Of a stretch of DNA of 64,000 nt, positions 17,310 to 26,189 are shown in pieces. The first letter of the stretch is position 1. The number at the start of each line of letters is the position of its first letter. A program made the position numbers and the translations under genes. This DNA is from an uncultured Lachnospiraceae bacterium. Its GTDB lineage: Bacteria > Bacillota > Clostridia > Lachnospirales > Lachnospiraceae. The stretch lies in NCBI GenBank assembly GCA_949878435.1, contig CATLAK010000015.1:20549-84548 (forward strand), written 5' to 3'. Below the pieces are notes generated by a model. It was not told the origin of the DNA, searched no databases, and saw only the letters and a program-made list of their open reading frames with translations.

Positions 17310-19031
17310 TTAAATCCTTGCAATCACAAATCCCATCGCTTCTAATACCGCACCGGAAAATCCCTCCTGCCAGAGCACAGCCGCGTCGGCAAACATATCT
17401 GGCAGCCTGCTCCTATGGCGGTTTCCGTTAATTGCTATTACAATTTTATCAGAAGGAAGCTCCCTTGCATATATATAAAGCCGGTCTCCTTTTTTTGCCT
17501 GTAGGGTTTCGTACCTTCCTCTTCTAAGTGCCTCATGTTCTATACGCATAGCAATTGCTATCTTATAGATAGCAAAAAAGGTATTCTTTTCCTCTTTCCA
17601 CGGCATCGGCGCTCTGTATTCTTCCTCCAGCTCTCCGCTGATTCCCCGCTCATCCCCGTAAAAGACCGAAGGCACCCCTGGAAAAGTCATCTGAAAAATA
17701 ATTGCAAGCTTATACCGCTCCTCATCATTTCCGCACAAGGATAAAAACCTGCTTACATCGTGGCTGTCCAAAAGGTTTAGCTGTGCATAAACGCTCTGCT
17801 CCCTGTAGCGCATTCTCATGTTGGTGACTCTGCCGTCAAATTCAAATGCATCGATGCTTTCCTCTGCAAAGAAACGCCGGCAATGCTTTCTGAAATCATA
17901 ATTCATGGTGGAATCGAATTTCTTTCCATCCAGCCAGTGGCGTGCGGTTTCCCACACCTCACCAATCAAAAAGGCATCGGGATTTACTTCCTTCGCCGCC
18001 TTGTAAAAACAATTCCAAAATTCGTCGTTAACCTCGCTTGCCACATCCAGCCGCCAGCCATCAATCTGAAATTCTTTCAGCCAGTGTCTGCACACCCGAC
18101 AGAAATACTCGATTACCTCTGGATTTTGACCGTTTAATTTAGGCATCATCCGCTCATATCCAAAACATTCATAATCGGGATAGGTTTTTGCATCTTCCGG
18201 GCGGATTACCGGAAAAGCCAGACGGTAGAACCAATCCTTATAAGGCGAATCCTCCCCTTTTTCCACTACGTCATGGAAGGCAAAAAATCTCCAGCCGCAA
18301 TGATTGAACACCCCGTCCACAATGACCTTCAAGCCATTTTCATGGTAAACCTGCACCATCTTCCTAAACTCTTCATCCGTCCCAAAGCACGGATCGATGT
18401 GGAAATAATCGATCAGATCATACTTATGATATTCTCCTGCGGCAAAAATCGGGTTGATGTAAATTGCATTAAATCCCAAGCCCTTGATATAATCCACATT
18501 TTCTGTGATTCCTTTGATAGTACCGCCCAGTTTTCCCCGGAACAGTTCTCCGTTCTTTTCCTTTTCCACAGATTTTAAGGAGATATATTCTTTTCCTGTT
18601 GCAAAGCTGTCAGGAAAAATGTTATAAATAATGGCATCTTTCGCCCACACCGGAGGCTTTACAAGATCGGCTCTATGGTTAAAGGGAAACTGATAATATT
18701 CCGACCTGTCGTCCACACAGCCCTCCATGAAACAGTCCCCGTAATAGAATACCTTTTCATCTTCCGCAATCAATTCAAAATAATAATTGATTCGTTTATA
18801 AGGATGTTCCAAGGTAACCTCGTAGTAATCAAAATAGGCATCCGACGCCGCTACCGCCATTTCCTGCTTTGTAAAGATCACAGGCGTCTGCCGGCATGCC
18901 CTGTCACCAAAATATAAAAAGCAATGCTTTAAATCGTCTCTTCCGCAGCGAATCCGGAAAGTTACATGTTCCTCATCCACTCCATAGGCATACTCCGACA
19001 TGGGAATATGCAGTACCGCACTTCTATTCAT
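17310..19031 (-). CDS. GH13 alpha-glycosidase (neopullulanase/maltogenic-amylase-like), intracellular
   Basis: 573 residues without signal peptide. An N-terminal beta domain (about 1-120) is followed by the catalytic barrel with all GH13 regions: I DGVFNH (239-244), II GWRLDVASEV with nucleophile Asp329, III LIGEVWE with acid Glu358, IV LLDSHD with His424-Asp425. The size and N-terminal domain fit cyclomaltodextrinase/neopullulanase types that cut short maltodextrins in the cytoplasm. It is encoded directly after malG in the import operon, so it probably degrades the imported oligosaccharides. Exact specificity is not deducible. Confidence 0.92.
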   Translation of the reverse strand: MNRSAVLHIPMSEYAYGVDEEHVTFRIRCGRDDLKHCFLYFGDRACRQTPVIFTKQEMAVAASDAYFDYYEVTLEHPYKRINYYFELIAEDEKVFYYGDCFMEGCVDDRSEYYQFPFNHRADLVKPPVWAKDAIIYNIFPDSFATGKEYISLKSVEKEKNGELFRGKLGGTIKGITENVDYIKGLGFNAIYINPIFAAGEYHKYDLIDYFHIDPCFGTDEEFRKMVQVYHENGLKVIVDGVFNHCGWRFFAFHDVVEKGEDSPYKDWFYRLAFPVIRPEDAKTYPDYECFGYERMMPKLNGQNPEVIEYFCRVCRHWLKEFQIDGWRLDVASEVNDEFWNCFYKAAKEVNPDAFLIGEVWETARHWLDGKKFDSTMNYDFRKHCRRFFAEESIDAFEFDGRVTNMRMRYREQSVYAQLNLLDSHDVSRFLSLCGNDEERYKLAIIFQMTFPGVPSVFYGDERGISGELEEEYRAPMPWKEEKNTFFAIYKIAIAMRIEHEALRRGRYETLQAKKGDRLYIYARELPSDKIVIAINGNRHRSRLPDMFADAAVLWQEGFSGAVLEAMGFVIARI

Positions 19032-19064
19032 TCTCTTTCCCCCTTATACTGCCATTTTTCTGTC

Positions 19065-19910
19065 TTATCCCTTGACGCCCCCGGATGTAAGCCCCGATGC
19101 CATGTTCTTCTGCAGGGCAAAGAAGATAATCAGAATCGGCAGCGATACCGCCAAGGATGCCGCGGCAAAAACCGGCCAGCTCCCGCTTGTCTCACTTGCC
19201 TGCAGAGAATACAGTCCTGCGGCAAGGGTATAGGTGTTTTCTCCTGTCATAAAATTAATTGCAAAAATATATTCATTCCAAACATAAATCAATACCATCA
19301 TTGCCGTCACCGCAATGGTCGGCTTTGCCAGGGGCAGCACGATCTTCGTTACAATCTGGACGGGACTTGCCCCGTCTATCATGGAAGCCTCCTCGATTTC
19401 AACGGGGATTGTGTCAAAATACCCTTTCATATTCCACAAAGCAAACACCGCCATAGTCCCTGTATACACAATAATAAGACCGGCTCTGGTGTTGATCAGT
19501 CCCATAGGGCTGAGCAGCTTGTAAAGCGCCGTCATGGAAAGCAGGGAGGGAAACGCATACAAAAGAATCAGCATCTGCAAAATCCCGCTTCTCCCCGGGA
19601 ATCTCTTTCTGGAAAAGATGTATGCGGCAGGAATGCCTGTGCACAGCGAGATTGCCACAGTGACTACTGCAAGCACCAAGCTGTTCTTAAACCACAGAAG
19701 CACCGGTTCCTCCACAAATACCTTCCGGTAATTTTCCAGCGTGAGCCTTCTGGGAATGAAGGAAAAGTCGGAACTAAGCAGGCTGTTCTGTTCATTCAAC
19801 GATACCGAAAACGCATACAAAATAGGAACCAGCGTTGCAAAGCATACCACAAGCAAAATGCAGTTAATCAGCAAAAGCTTTATCCTTTCTTTTCTTTTTT
19901 TATGCTTCAT
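19065..19910 (-). CDS. malG: Maltodextrin ABC permease MalG-type
   Basis: 281 residues with six membrane segments. The cytoplasmic EAA loop reads IEEASMIDGASPVQIVTKIV, followed by LPLAKP, the coupling element of CUT1 permeases. The N-terminus is short, as in MalG. Its ATG overlaps the malF stop by one base. With MalF and MalE it forms a maltose/maltodextrin importer; no ATPase is encoded in this operon, so the MsmK-type protein at 28-29 kb is the likely energy subunit. The gene symbol is by function and context. Confidence 0.88.
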   Translation of the reverse strand: MKHKKRKERIKLLLINCILLVVCFATLVPILYAFSVSLNEQNSLLSSDFSFIPRRLTLENYRKVFVEEPVLLWFKNSLVLAVVTVAISLCTGIPAAYIFSRKRFPGRSGILQMLILLYAFPSLLSMTALYKLLSPMGLINTRAGLIIVYTGTMAVFALWNMKGYFDTIPVEIEEASMIDGASPVQIVTKIVLPLAKPTIAVTAMMVLIYVWNEYIFAINFMTGENTYTLAAGLYSLQASETSGSWPVFAAASLAVSLPILIIFFALQKNMASGLTSGGVKG

Positions 19911-20815
19911 CAGGCTTCCTCCTTCGGCTTTATATTGATTACATAAGAGAACAGTATCAAGATCACAAAAATCACCATAGAAACCGCAGAGCTGTAGCCG
20001 TAATTGTTTGTGATAAATGCATTTTCATAAGCATAGGTCAAAATCGTGTGGATATGCGCGCCCGTCTTAGCGCCTGCCTGCTGCGTCAGCAGATAAATCA
20101 CATCAAACTGTTTAAAGGTGGTAAAAATGGTGATGACCACCGAAGGCGCAATAATCGGACGGATAGAGGGGATGGTGATATAAACGGTCCGTTCCATCCA
20201 TCCCGCTCCGTCTAACAGGGCGCTTTCATAGAAGCTCTGGTCCACACTCTGGAGTGCACCGTCAATAATCGTAATCATAAAGGGAAGTGCCAGCCACAGG
20301 TTGACGACTGTGCAGCACGCAAACGCCAATCCGTCGCTTGCCAGCCATTTTACAGGCGCAAGACCAAGCTTTTCCAACCACTGATTCAACAATCCGAACT
20401 GAGAATTGAACATCCCTGTCTTCCACAACAAAATAGACACATATCCGGGCATCGCCCAGGGAAAAATCAAAAGTGTCCGATAAAAGTTTCGCCCCTTAAG
20501 CCCCTTTGTGTTCAAAAGGCTTGCTAAAAGATAAGCAATCACAAGCTGTAATACCATATTTACCACTGTCCATAGGATTGTCAAAAGAAGTGCCGGAATA
20601 AAGCCGCTGTCAAATACCAAAAGCGCTTCTTTATAATTTGAAAACCCAATCAAATCATAATCAAACCAATGATAGACGTTCATGTTTGTCAACGAAATAT
20701 AACCCGTATAAAAAATAGGAAATATCACAATCAGACAAATTAGCACAAGCGAGGGCATCGACCACAGATAGGAAGACAATATCTTGTTTTTTCTTTTTTT
20801 CTTTGACTGCTCCAT
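19910..20815 (-). CDS. malF: Maltodextrin ABC permease MalF-type
   Basis: 301 residues with six membrane segments and the CUT1 EAA motif (YESALLDGAGWMERTVYITI, then PSIRP). It lacks the long second periplasmic loop of proteobacterial MalF, as usual in Firmicutes. Located 30 bases after the malE-like gene and overlapping malG by one base. Partner of MalG in the membrane channel for maltodextrins. Confidence 0.88.
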   Translation of the reverse strand: MEQSKKKRKNKILSSYLWSMPSLVLICLIVIFPIFYTGYISLTNMNVYHWFDYDLIGFSNYKEALLVFDSGFIPALLLTILWTVVNMVLQLVIAYLLASLLNTKGLKGRNFYRTLLIFPWAMPGYVSILLWKTGMFNSQFGLLNQWLEKLGLAPVKWLASDGLAFACCTVVNLWLALPFMITIIDGALQSVDQSFYESALLDGAGWMERTVYITIPSIRPIIAPSVVITIFTTFKQFDVIYLLTQQAGAKTGAHIHTILTYAYENAFITNNYGYSSAVSMVIFVILILFSYVINIKPKEEA

Positions 20816-20845
20816 ACAAACTCCTTCCTGTCAAAAAACCTCTGC

Positions 20846-22066
20846 TCACTGCATTTTGCGAATCAGGTCCTCCGCGCTTTGCTGCGCTGCCTCACAGCTT
20901 GCCTTTACATCCTGTCCGCTCATATTGATGTTGACCAGCATATCCGCCGCCACCGTCCACATAATATCCATTTCTGGGCAATTGGGCATGGGAATGGTGT
21001 TTTCCGCCGTCTGCCTCATCGCCATGACCACATCGTCCGATGTCACTTCCTCCCTCTCATAGCAGGCTTCCACCGCCGGCGCGCAGCCGCTGACCTTTGC
21101 AAGAGCGATTCCCACCTCAGGCTGCATCAGCCCGCTTAAGACCTTCACCACTGCTTCCCGCTTATTTTCAGCGGCATACTTCAAGACCTGTACACCCTGA
21201 ACCCCCATATAAGGCGAAATCGGAAGCCCGGTTTCATCAATTACAGGCATGGGTGCAATCCCAAGATCCATTCCTGCTGTTCTCGACGCGGACACCATCC
21301 AGGGTCCTCCAATGGTAGCGTGGGCTTTTCCTTCCTGGAACAACGTGTTTACCGTAGCATATTCGCTTTCCCCCGGCATCAGTTCCACAAATTTTTTGTG
21401 ATAGGTAAGAGCTGCGATGGTTTCCGGATTTTCAAGCCCTACTTCCCCTTCCCCGTTCATGATATATCCGCCAAACCCATGAATCCATCCAGCGCTGTAG
21501 TAGGCAGTGCTGTGCTGTTCCACAAATCCATAATGCCCTCCACGGGTTTTTTCTGACATATAAGCATATAATTCCTCTGTCGTCGCCGGGACACGCTCAT
21601 CCGGCATATACAGGCGGTTATACATAAAGAGCAGCGTCTCAAAATAAATGGGAAGCTGATAGATTTCGCCTTTATATGTAGCTGCATCCAGCGTCATTCC
21701 CACATAGGCATTTTCCAGTTCCTCTTTGGGAATCAGTTCTGTGATTGGTGTCAGTATCCCCATCTCCGCATACACGCCGATTTTGTCATGGGCAAAAAAG
21801 TACATATCGGGCGCCGCTTTGGGATCATTTCCCACCATCTTGAGGGCTTCCGTGAGATTGCTCTTATGTTCCAGCTGTACGTCAACATCCGGTACCGACT
21901 CCTGCAGCTGCGCAAGCAGTGCTTCCGCCACTGCCTCCTCCTTATCGTGCCAGATCACAATGGTGTTTTTTTCCTCCTCCGTCAATCCCTGCCCGCCTGC
22001 ACCGCAGCCGCACAACAATCCCATCAGCATTGCAATTGACAAAAATGATGCTATTATCTTTTTCAT
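20846..22066 (-). CDS. malE: Maltodextrin-binding lipoprotein, MalE-type
   Basis: 406 residues. Signal peptide with lipobox LLCGC, then a type-I extracellular solute-binding domain (TIVIWHDKEEAVAEALLAQL at the start; GHYGFVEQHSTAYYSAGWIH and MLTPITELIPKEELENAYVG typical of MalE; C-terminal CAPAVEACYERE). It captures maltose or longer alpha-glucans at the cell surface and delivers them to MalFG. The adjacent anchored CBM26-type protein and the GH13 enzyme support an alpha-glucan substrate. Confidence 0.9.
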   Translation of the reverse strand: MKKIIASFLSIAMLMGLLCGCGAGGQGLTEEEKNTIVIWHDKEEAVAEALLAQLQESVPDVDVQLEHKSNLTEALKMVGNDPKAAPDMYFFAHDKIGVYAEMGILTPITELIPKEELENAYVGMTLDAATYKGEIYQLPIYFETLLFMYNRLYMPDERVPATTEELYAYMSEKTRGGHYGFVEQHSTAYYSAGWIHGFGGYIMNGEGEVGLENPETIAALTYHKKFVELMPGESEYATVNTLFQEGKAHATIGGPWMVSASRTAGMDLGIAPMPVIDETGLPISPYMGVQGVQVLKYAAENKREAVVKVLSGLMQPEVGIALAKVSGCAPAVEACYEREEVTSDDVVMAMRQTAENTIPMPNCPEMDIMWTVAADMLVNINMSGQDVKASCEAAQQSAEDLIRKMQ

Positions 22067-22098
22067 TTTCTACCTCCTGTTGACGTACCTGCCATCTT

Positions 22099-23274
22099 CT
22101 ATTTCTTTTTCTTTCTTGCAAAGAAAATTGCCAGTGCCGCTATTATAATACAGATTACAACAATTACTGCAATAACACCAATATTTGTTCCGCTCTTTTC
22201 TTCCTCTTTAGTCTGTACGGGTGTTTCTGCCTGATCAGCCTCTTCTGCCGCCGGGCTGTCTGCTTCCTCCGCCTCTTTTGTCTCTTCTCCCGCCTCCTGT
22301 ACTTCGACTGCTTCGTAAGAAACCTCATATTCCTCCGGTCCTGAAACGGTAATCCACACATCCTTTCCGGTCTCCACAGAAATATCCGTCGTCTGCACAT
22401 TTCCTTCATTTGCATTCACAATAATAGAATTAATCCAGCCCGGCACCTGCAGCGATAACCATCCCTCTTCGCCCTGTGCAAAAGCCTCTCCCGGCCACGA
22501 AGTAAATACATTGGTCCCATCGGGCGCGGACCATGCCCATAAGCAAGGTGTATCCCAGTCTCCAGGTACTGTCACATTGACATGGATATCCGGCGCCTCA
22601 ACAGCATTAGGATCATTATAGGTAAAATCAAAGCTTCCATCTTCCTCTATCGTAATCCATACTTCCGCCGGATCCGTAGCAATAGATTCTGTCTCCTGTC
22701 CCTCGCCGCTTCCACTAATTGAAAAAGAACCGGCATCCACAGGCACATTTCCTGTATACCATCCATCGTCCCCTATTTTAAGTGCCTTACTCAAATCCCC
22801 ATCTGTACTGTAGGTAAAAGCTGGTGTCTCCCAGCTCTCCGGAGCACTCACATGAATCTTGAACTTTTCCACATAAGCGGGAATCTCCCCATCGGTAAGC
22901 GCATCCTGGGAAAGTTCTGCATTTTCCATATCCGCTATGGTAATCCAGACATTCCCCTCTTCTTTGATTAATTCACCCGTCTGAATCCCTTCCCCTGCAC
23001 TGACAATCATGTGATCTGCCCACGAGGGAATCCAAATATAATACCAGCCCTCATTGTCAGGATCTGCTTCCATTTCTCCGCCGGGCCATGAGGCAAATGC
23101 ATTATTTCCTTCTTCATCCCACGCCCACAGAAACGGATCGCTCCAGTCCCCGGGCGGGTTGACATAAACCGCACTCCTCTCCTCCTGTGCCTTTACCTGC
23201 ATCGGCATAAAGGCCAAAAACATCATCGTAAATGCCAATAGAACTGTCGCTGCTTTTTTAAACCGCTTCATCAT
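22099..23274 (-). CDS. Cell-surface starch-binding protein with three CBM26-like modules
   Basis: 391 residues: signal peptide (to about residue 29), three repeated modules, a Glu/Ala-rich linker, a C-terminal membrane helix and a KKKK tail. Modules 1 and 3 are clearly alike (PPGDWSDPFLWAWDEEGNNA, FASWPGGE versus VPGDWDTPCLWAWSAPDGTN, FTSWPGEA); module 2 (APESWETPAFTYSTDG) is more diverged. The paired aromatic residues and WPG motif fit starch-binding module 26. No catalytic domain is present. It is the first gene of the operon and probably concentrates starch or maltodextrins near MalE, without cleaving them. Confidence 0.82.
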   Translation of the reverse strand: MMKRFKKAATVLLAFTMMFLAFMPMQVKAQEERSAVYVNPPGDWSDPFLWAWDEEGNNAFASWPGGEMEADPDNEGWYYIWIPSWADHMIVSAGEGIQTGELIKEEGNVWITIADMENAELSQDALTDGEIPAYVEKFKIHVSAPESWETPAFTYSTDGDLSKALKIGDDGWYTGNVPVDAGSFSISGSGEGQETESIATDPAEVWITIEEDGSFDFTYNDPNAVEAPDIHVNVTVPGDWDTPCLWAWSAPDGTNVFTSWPGEAFAQGEEGWLSLQVPGWINSIIVNANEGNVQTTDISVETGKDVWITVSGPEEYEVSYEAVEVQEAGEETKEAEEADSPAAEEADQAETPVQTKEEEKSGTNIGVIAVIVVICIIIAALAIFFARKKKK

Positions 23275-23293
23275 AACATATCCTCCTTTTTTG

Positions 23294-23363
23294 TTTCCTG
23301 TTTACAAGGAAAGTTTAACACTATGATTTTCTTTCAACAATTTGATTTTGAGTAACCGTTTAC
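23294..23363 (-). promoter_or_regulatory. Operator region of the maltodextrin operon
   Basis: A near-palindrome GTAAACGGTTAC (minus strand; 23352-23363) resembles LacI-family operators and lies about 80 bases upstream of the first gene. Closer to the gene, TTTCCT-tgtaaac-AGGAAA (23294-23312) is a second dyad containing the same GTAAAC half-site. No clear consensus promoter was found between them. The remaining part of the 23275-23571 gap is A/T-rich and otherwise empty except for the tadA terminator. Confidence 0.6.
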
Positions 23364-23510
23364 CCAGTTTTTTGCACTATTTCGCCAAGTTTATAGAGGT
23401 TATTTTTGTGCAAAAAGAATATATTTTTGCTTGTTTCTTCCATGTATCAAAAACTTTGTGAAAAATACACAAATTATTTTCTCTCATTTTCCCAGTCTTA
23501 TTTTGAAATA

Positions 23511-23546
23511 AAAAAAGGACTGCTGCACATCATTGCAATAGCCCTT
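23511..23546 (-). terminator. Intrinsic terminator after tadA
   Basis: Imperfect stem AAGGGCTATTGCA / TGCAGCAGTCCTT on the minus strand with a short loop, followed by TTTTTTTATTT. It begins about 25 bases past the tadA stop. Confidence 0.8.
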
Positions 23547-23571
23547 AAGGTATTTCTTATATTATTTTAAT

Positions 23572-24090
23572 TCACTCTTCTTCCCGTTCCCGCTCCATCT
23601 CTTCCCTGACTCTTTTCAGATCTCTCTCCATCTTATTCCTCATCCGAAGTTCCCTGAAAAAGGCGACCAGCATCTTTGAGCACTCTTCTTCCAGCACACC
23701 CCTTGTAATCTTCACCTGATGATTAAATTCCGGCATGTCCAGTATATTCAGAATAGAGCCTGCACACCCCGCCTTGGGGTTCATCGTTCCAATGACGACT
23801 TCATCAATCCTTGCCTGCACAATCGCCCCTGCGCACATCTGACACGGTTCAAGGGTCACATACATGGTGCATCCCTCCAGCCGCCAGTCCCCCAGCGCTC
23901 TGCTTGCCCGGTGAATTGCCGTAAGCTCTGCATGGGCAAGCGTACTCTTGTCCGTGTTTCTGCGATTATATCCCTTGCCAATGATCTCTCCCCCATGCAC
24001 GATCACACAGCCAATGGGAACTTCCCCACAATCCTGCGCTTTTCTCGCCAGTTTCAGGGCTTCTCGCATGTAGTCTTCCTGTTGTTTCAT
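23572..24090 (-). CDS. tadA: tRNA-specific adenosine deaminase TadA
   Basis: 172 residues from ATG 24090 (GGAGG seven bases upstream; the longer upstream frame has no ribosome site or family similarity). Zinc-binding deaminase motifs HAEL and PCQMCAGAIVQARI are intact, with the proton-shuttling Glu in HAE. It converts A34 to inosine in the anticodon of tRNA-Arg(ACG), needed to read several codons. The C-terminus carries a charged extension (MERDLKRVREEMEREREEE). The gene lies 23 bases after the radical-SAM gene, so they are probably co-transcribed. Confidence 0.94.
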   Translation of the reverse strand: MKQQEDYMREALKLARKAQDCGEVPIGCVIVHGGEIIGKGYNRRNTDKSTLAHAELTAIHRASRALGDWRLEGCTMYVTLEPCQMCAGAIVQARIDEVVIGTMNPKAGCAGSILNILDMPEFNHQVKITRGVLEEECSKMLVAFFRELRMRNKMERDLKRVREEMEREREEE

Positions 24091-24113
24091 AAGTACCTCC
24101 ATCCGAACATGTC

Positions 24114-24866
24114 CTAAACACCTCTTAAGGACACTTCTCCTGTCATTCCCGGCACCTGCCGAAGCAAAGCCGCCATTTGTTCCATTTCTTCTTTGGAATA
24201 TCCATGAAAGGGGCGTACACCGCTCTTTCCCCTGCCCTCTTTCATCAGGCATAGGATATTTTCATTATCTTGGTATTGCTGTAGGTAGTAGCAAGGACAT
24301 CCCTTGATCCAATCTGCAATCTGGATAAGATCTTCCCTGGTATGGAACTCCTTTACCACCGTTGTCCTGAACTCATACAAAACAGAAGATTTTTTCAAAA
24401 GACTGACAGAACGCTTGATCTTATCTATCTCAAAGCCTATCTCGCCTTTTCCCCTGTCCATGCCAATGGTCAATGCATACTTATCCGGACAATTTTTAAG
24501 ATCCATCGCCACATAATCCACCAGTTTATCGTCCATCAACATTGCCAGCACATCGGGCGCGTATCCGTTCGTATCCAGCTTCACCTTGTACCCTGCCTCT
24601 TTGATCCTGACAATAAATTCCCGAAGATCAGCATGAAGCGTAGGTTCACCGCCTGTTATGCACACCCCTTTAAGGATTCCCTTTCTTTTTTCCAAAAAAG
24701 CAACAATTTCCTCCTCTGCGTATGCTCCCTGCGCCAAGGGATCGAGCACCAGGGTGCCATTGTGGCAAAAAGGACATCGAAAATTACATCCTCCCACAAA
24801 GACTGTAGCCGCGACACATCCCGGATAGTCTAAAAGCGTAGTCTTATTTAATCCGGCAATCAGCAA
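24114..24866 (-). CDS. Radical-SAM activating enzyme, NrdG/PflA-like
   Basis: 250 residues from a TTG at 24866 preceded by GGGGAGG; the frame continues upstream to an ATG without a ribosome site, across the SRP RNA promoter. The CxxxCxxC cluster motif is in GCNFRCPFCHNG, with ITGGEPTL and a SAM-domain barrel. The opening (IAGLNKTTLLDYPG) is characteristic of the family annotated as anaerobic ribonucleotide reductase activating protein, or its PflA-like relatives. No target glycyl-radical enzyme is adjacent, so the substrate is open. Confidence 0.85.
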   Translation of the reverse strand: MLIAGLNKTTLLDYPGCVAATVFVGGCNFRCPFCHNGTLVLDPLAQGAYAEEEIVAFLEKRKGILKGVCITGGEPTLHADLREFIVRIKEAGYKVKLDTNGYAPDVLAMLMDDKLVDYVAMDLKNCPDKYALTIGMDRGKGEIGFEIDKIKRSVSLLKKSSVLYEFRTTVVKEFHTREDLIQIADWIKGCPCYYLQQYQDNENILCLMKEGRGKSGVRPFHGYSKEEMEQMAALLRQVPGMTGEVSLRGV

Positions 24867-24887
24867 ATGAATTCCTCCCCTTTTTAG

Positions 24888-24916
24888 TTGACAAACAGGA
24901 CAAAAAACCATATACT
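24888..24916 (+). promoter_or_regulatory. SRP RNA promoter
   Basis: TTGACA (24888-24893), 17-base spacer, TATACT (24911-24916). A strong sigma-A promoter about 22 bases before the 5' strand of the SRP RNA closing stem, as expected for an abundant stable RNA. It lies just outside the divergent NrdG/PflA-like gene. Confidence 0.9.
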
Positions 24917-24936
24917 ACAAGATGATATTGTTTTTA

Positions 24937-25156
24937 CGACCGTGCAGCTTCATTTTCAGGGAAGCTGTCATGGCTGCCCTGTATAAGTGGCGTTTGACGA
25001 TTGGGTCTTGCGCAATGGAAATCTGCGAACCGTGTCAGGTTGGGAACAAAGCAGCACTAAGCGGAATCTTCCATGTGCCGCAAGGGTGCCTGGTCCTAGT
25101 TAACTGTACAGGTAACGCGTGGCGGCTTCCCTGAGAATAAAGAACACGGTTTTTTA
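24937..25156 (+). ncRNA. ffs: Signal recognition particle RNA
   Basis: About 215 nt. The conserved Ffh-binding hairpin reads GTCAGG-TTG-GGAA-CAA-AGCAGC: the GGAA tetraloop, the asymmetric loop strands and the symmetric loop are in place, and TTG/CAA replaces the usual TCC/GGA by covariation. The 5' and 3' ends pair (ACCGTG 24939-24944 with CACGGT 25145-25150; CAGGGAAGC with GCTTCCCTG; GCCCTGTA with TACAGG), giving the long rod of the Gram-positive SRP RNA. The 3' end is followed by TTTTTT as terminator. With Ffh it targets membrane proteins during translation. Confidence 0.9.
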
Positions 25157-25220
25157 TTATCCATCGTTTATCTATCTATTATACCCTTCTTAGAATCATA
25201 CTGCAAGTATATCACCATAA

Positions 25221-26111
25221 CTATAGTTCGACTTTTCGCATATAATATCCAAATTTTCCTACTTCCACAGGACCTCCGCATTCAAATCCTTCAAATCCAA
25301 ACATAATGGCAACCATTTTCTCCCTCTCAAAATAAGTGCCGGGAACTCCCAAATAGAAGCAAGTCCCGTCCCCCTCCCCAATTTCCTTATCCGGTCCTAA
25401 AATCATGTGCCTGTAATTATAAAATCCATGAAGAAGAAAGCTGTTATTTACCAGCCTCTGATAGGGTGCGCGCAAAATAATAAAATCCTTTGGCTCCACA
25501 GACAAAAACACTCTGTCATCTCCGAAAGGATGCATGGTCTTATAACATCTTTGCAGCTGCTCCCACTTATCTTCCGATGCAGCTTCAGGCAGCATTTCCC
25601 CGATGCAGCTGACCTGCCTGCCCTGTGCCTGTTCTTCCTCCATATCTTCATCTGCCCTGCTCCTTATCATTTCCTCCTTCGGCGCTTCATCCGCCTTTGG
25701 TTCGCCTGCCACACATAATTCAGACTCCCTTGATGGTGCCAGCAGGTCGTCCGTCTCTTTCCAATACCCTGCCACCCACCGCCTCCTGTCTAAGCGGATC
25801 ACAATTCCGCACAAATCGTCTTCTGCAAATTCCTCCTCCCCGAACCGTGCATAATTTTCATAGACAAAAAAGCGTTTTCCAGCATCTGCGCGTCCATTCT
25901 GCACCGGAATTGTTCCCCAGTTAATCTCCCTGCTCCTTCCCATAACACAGAGTGCATAAGTTCCGTCCCCCAGATCCATGCTGCACTTCATATGTATGTC
26001 CAATAAGTACGCATCCCTTTCCCGCGACACCTTCATGAAGCCGGCAGATGTCTTTTTGACTCCTTCCTCATAAAGCGACAGATAAATTATTTTCTTTTCA
26101 TATAAAATCAA
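25221..26111 (-). CDS. Conserved hypothetical protein (possibly DUF6128 type)
   Basis: 296 residues if it starts at the TTG at 26111, which has GGGAGGG seven bases upstream; an in-frame ATG 54 bases further up (26165) lacks a ribosome site. No signal peptide or membrane segment. The N-terminal third is beta-rich (ILYEKKIIYLSLYEEGVKKT), the middle is acidic and variable, and the C-terminal half is compact (VEPKDFIILRAPYQRLVNNS, FLLHGFYNYRHMILGPDKEI). I associate this C-terminal pattern with Lachnospiraceae proteins labelled DUF6128, but only tentatively. A 12-bp inverted repeat covers the start codon. Function unknown. Confidence 0.7.
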   Translation of the reverse strand: MILYEKKIIYLSLYEEGVKKTSAGFMKVSRERDAYLLDIHMKCSMDLGDGTYALCVMGRSREINWGTIPVQNGRADAGKRFFVYENYARFGEEEFAEDDLCGIVIRLDRRRWVAGYWKETDDLLAPSRESELCVAGEPKADEAPKEEMIRSRADEDMEEEQAQGRQVSCIGEMLPEAASEDKWEQLQRCYKTMHPFGDDRVFLSVEPKDFIILRAPYQRLVNNSFLLHGFYNYRHMILGPDKEIGEGDGTCFYLGVPGTYFEREKMVAIMFGFEGFECGGPVEVGKFGYYMRKVEL

Positions 26112-26160
26112 CCTTATCCCTCCCAACAGTTTTCTACTATTGTATTCGGGGATAAGGTTG
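26109..26160 (-). promoter_or_regulatory. Leader hairpin covering the start of the 25221-26111 gene
   Basis: Minus strand CAACCTTATCCC (26160-26149) pairs perfectly with GGGATAAGGTTG (26120-26109). The second arm contains the TTG start codon and adjoins the GGGAGG ribosome site. Folding would hide the start. It might also work as a weak terminator of the upstream cdaR-like gene, 30 bases away, although the loop of 28 bases and the short T-run argue against that. Confidence 0.55.
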
Positions 26161-26189
26161 TTCATGTCTGCAATCTTAAGTTTTGCCCT

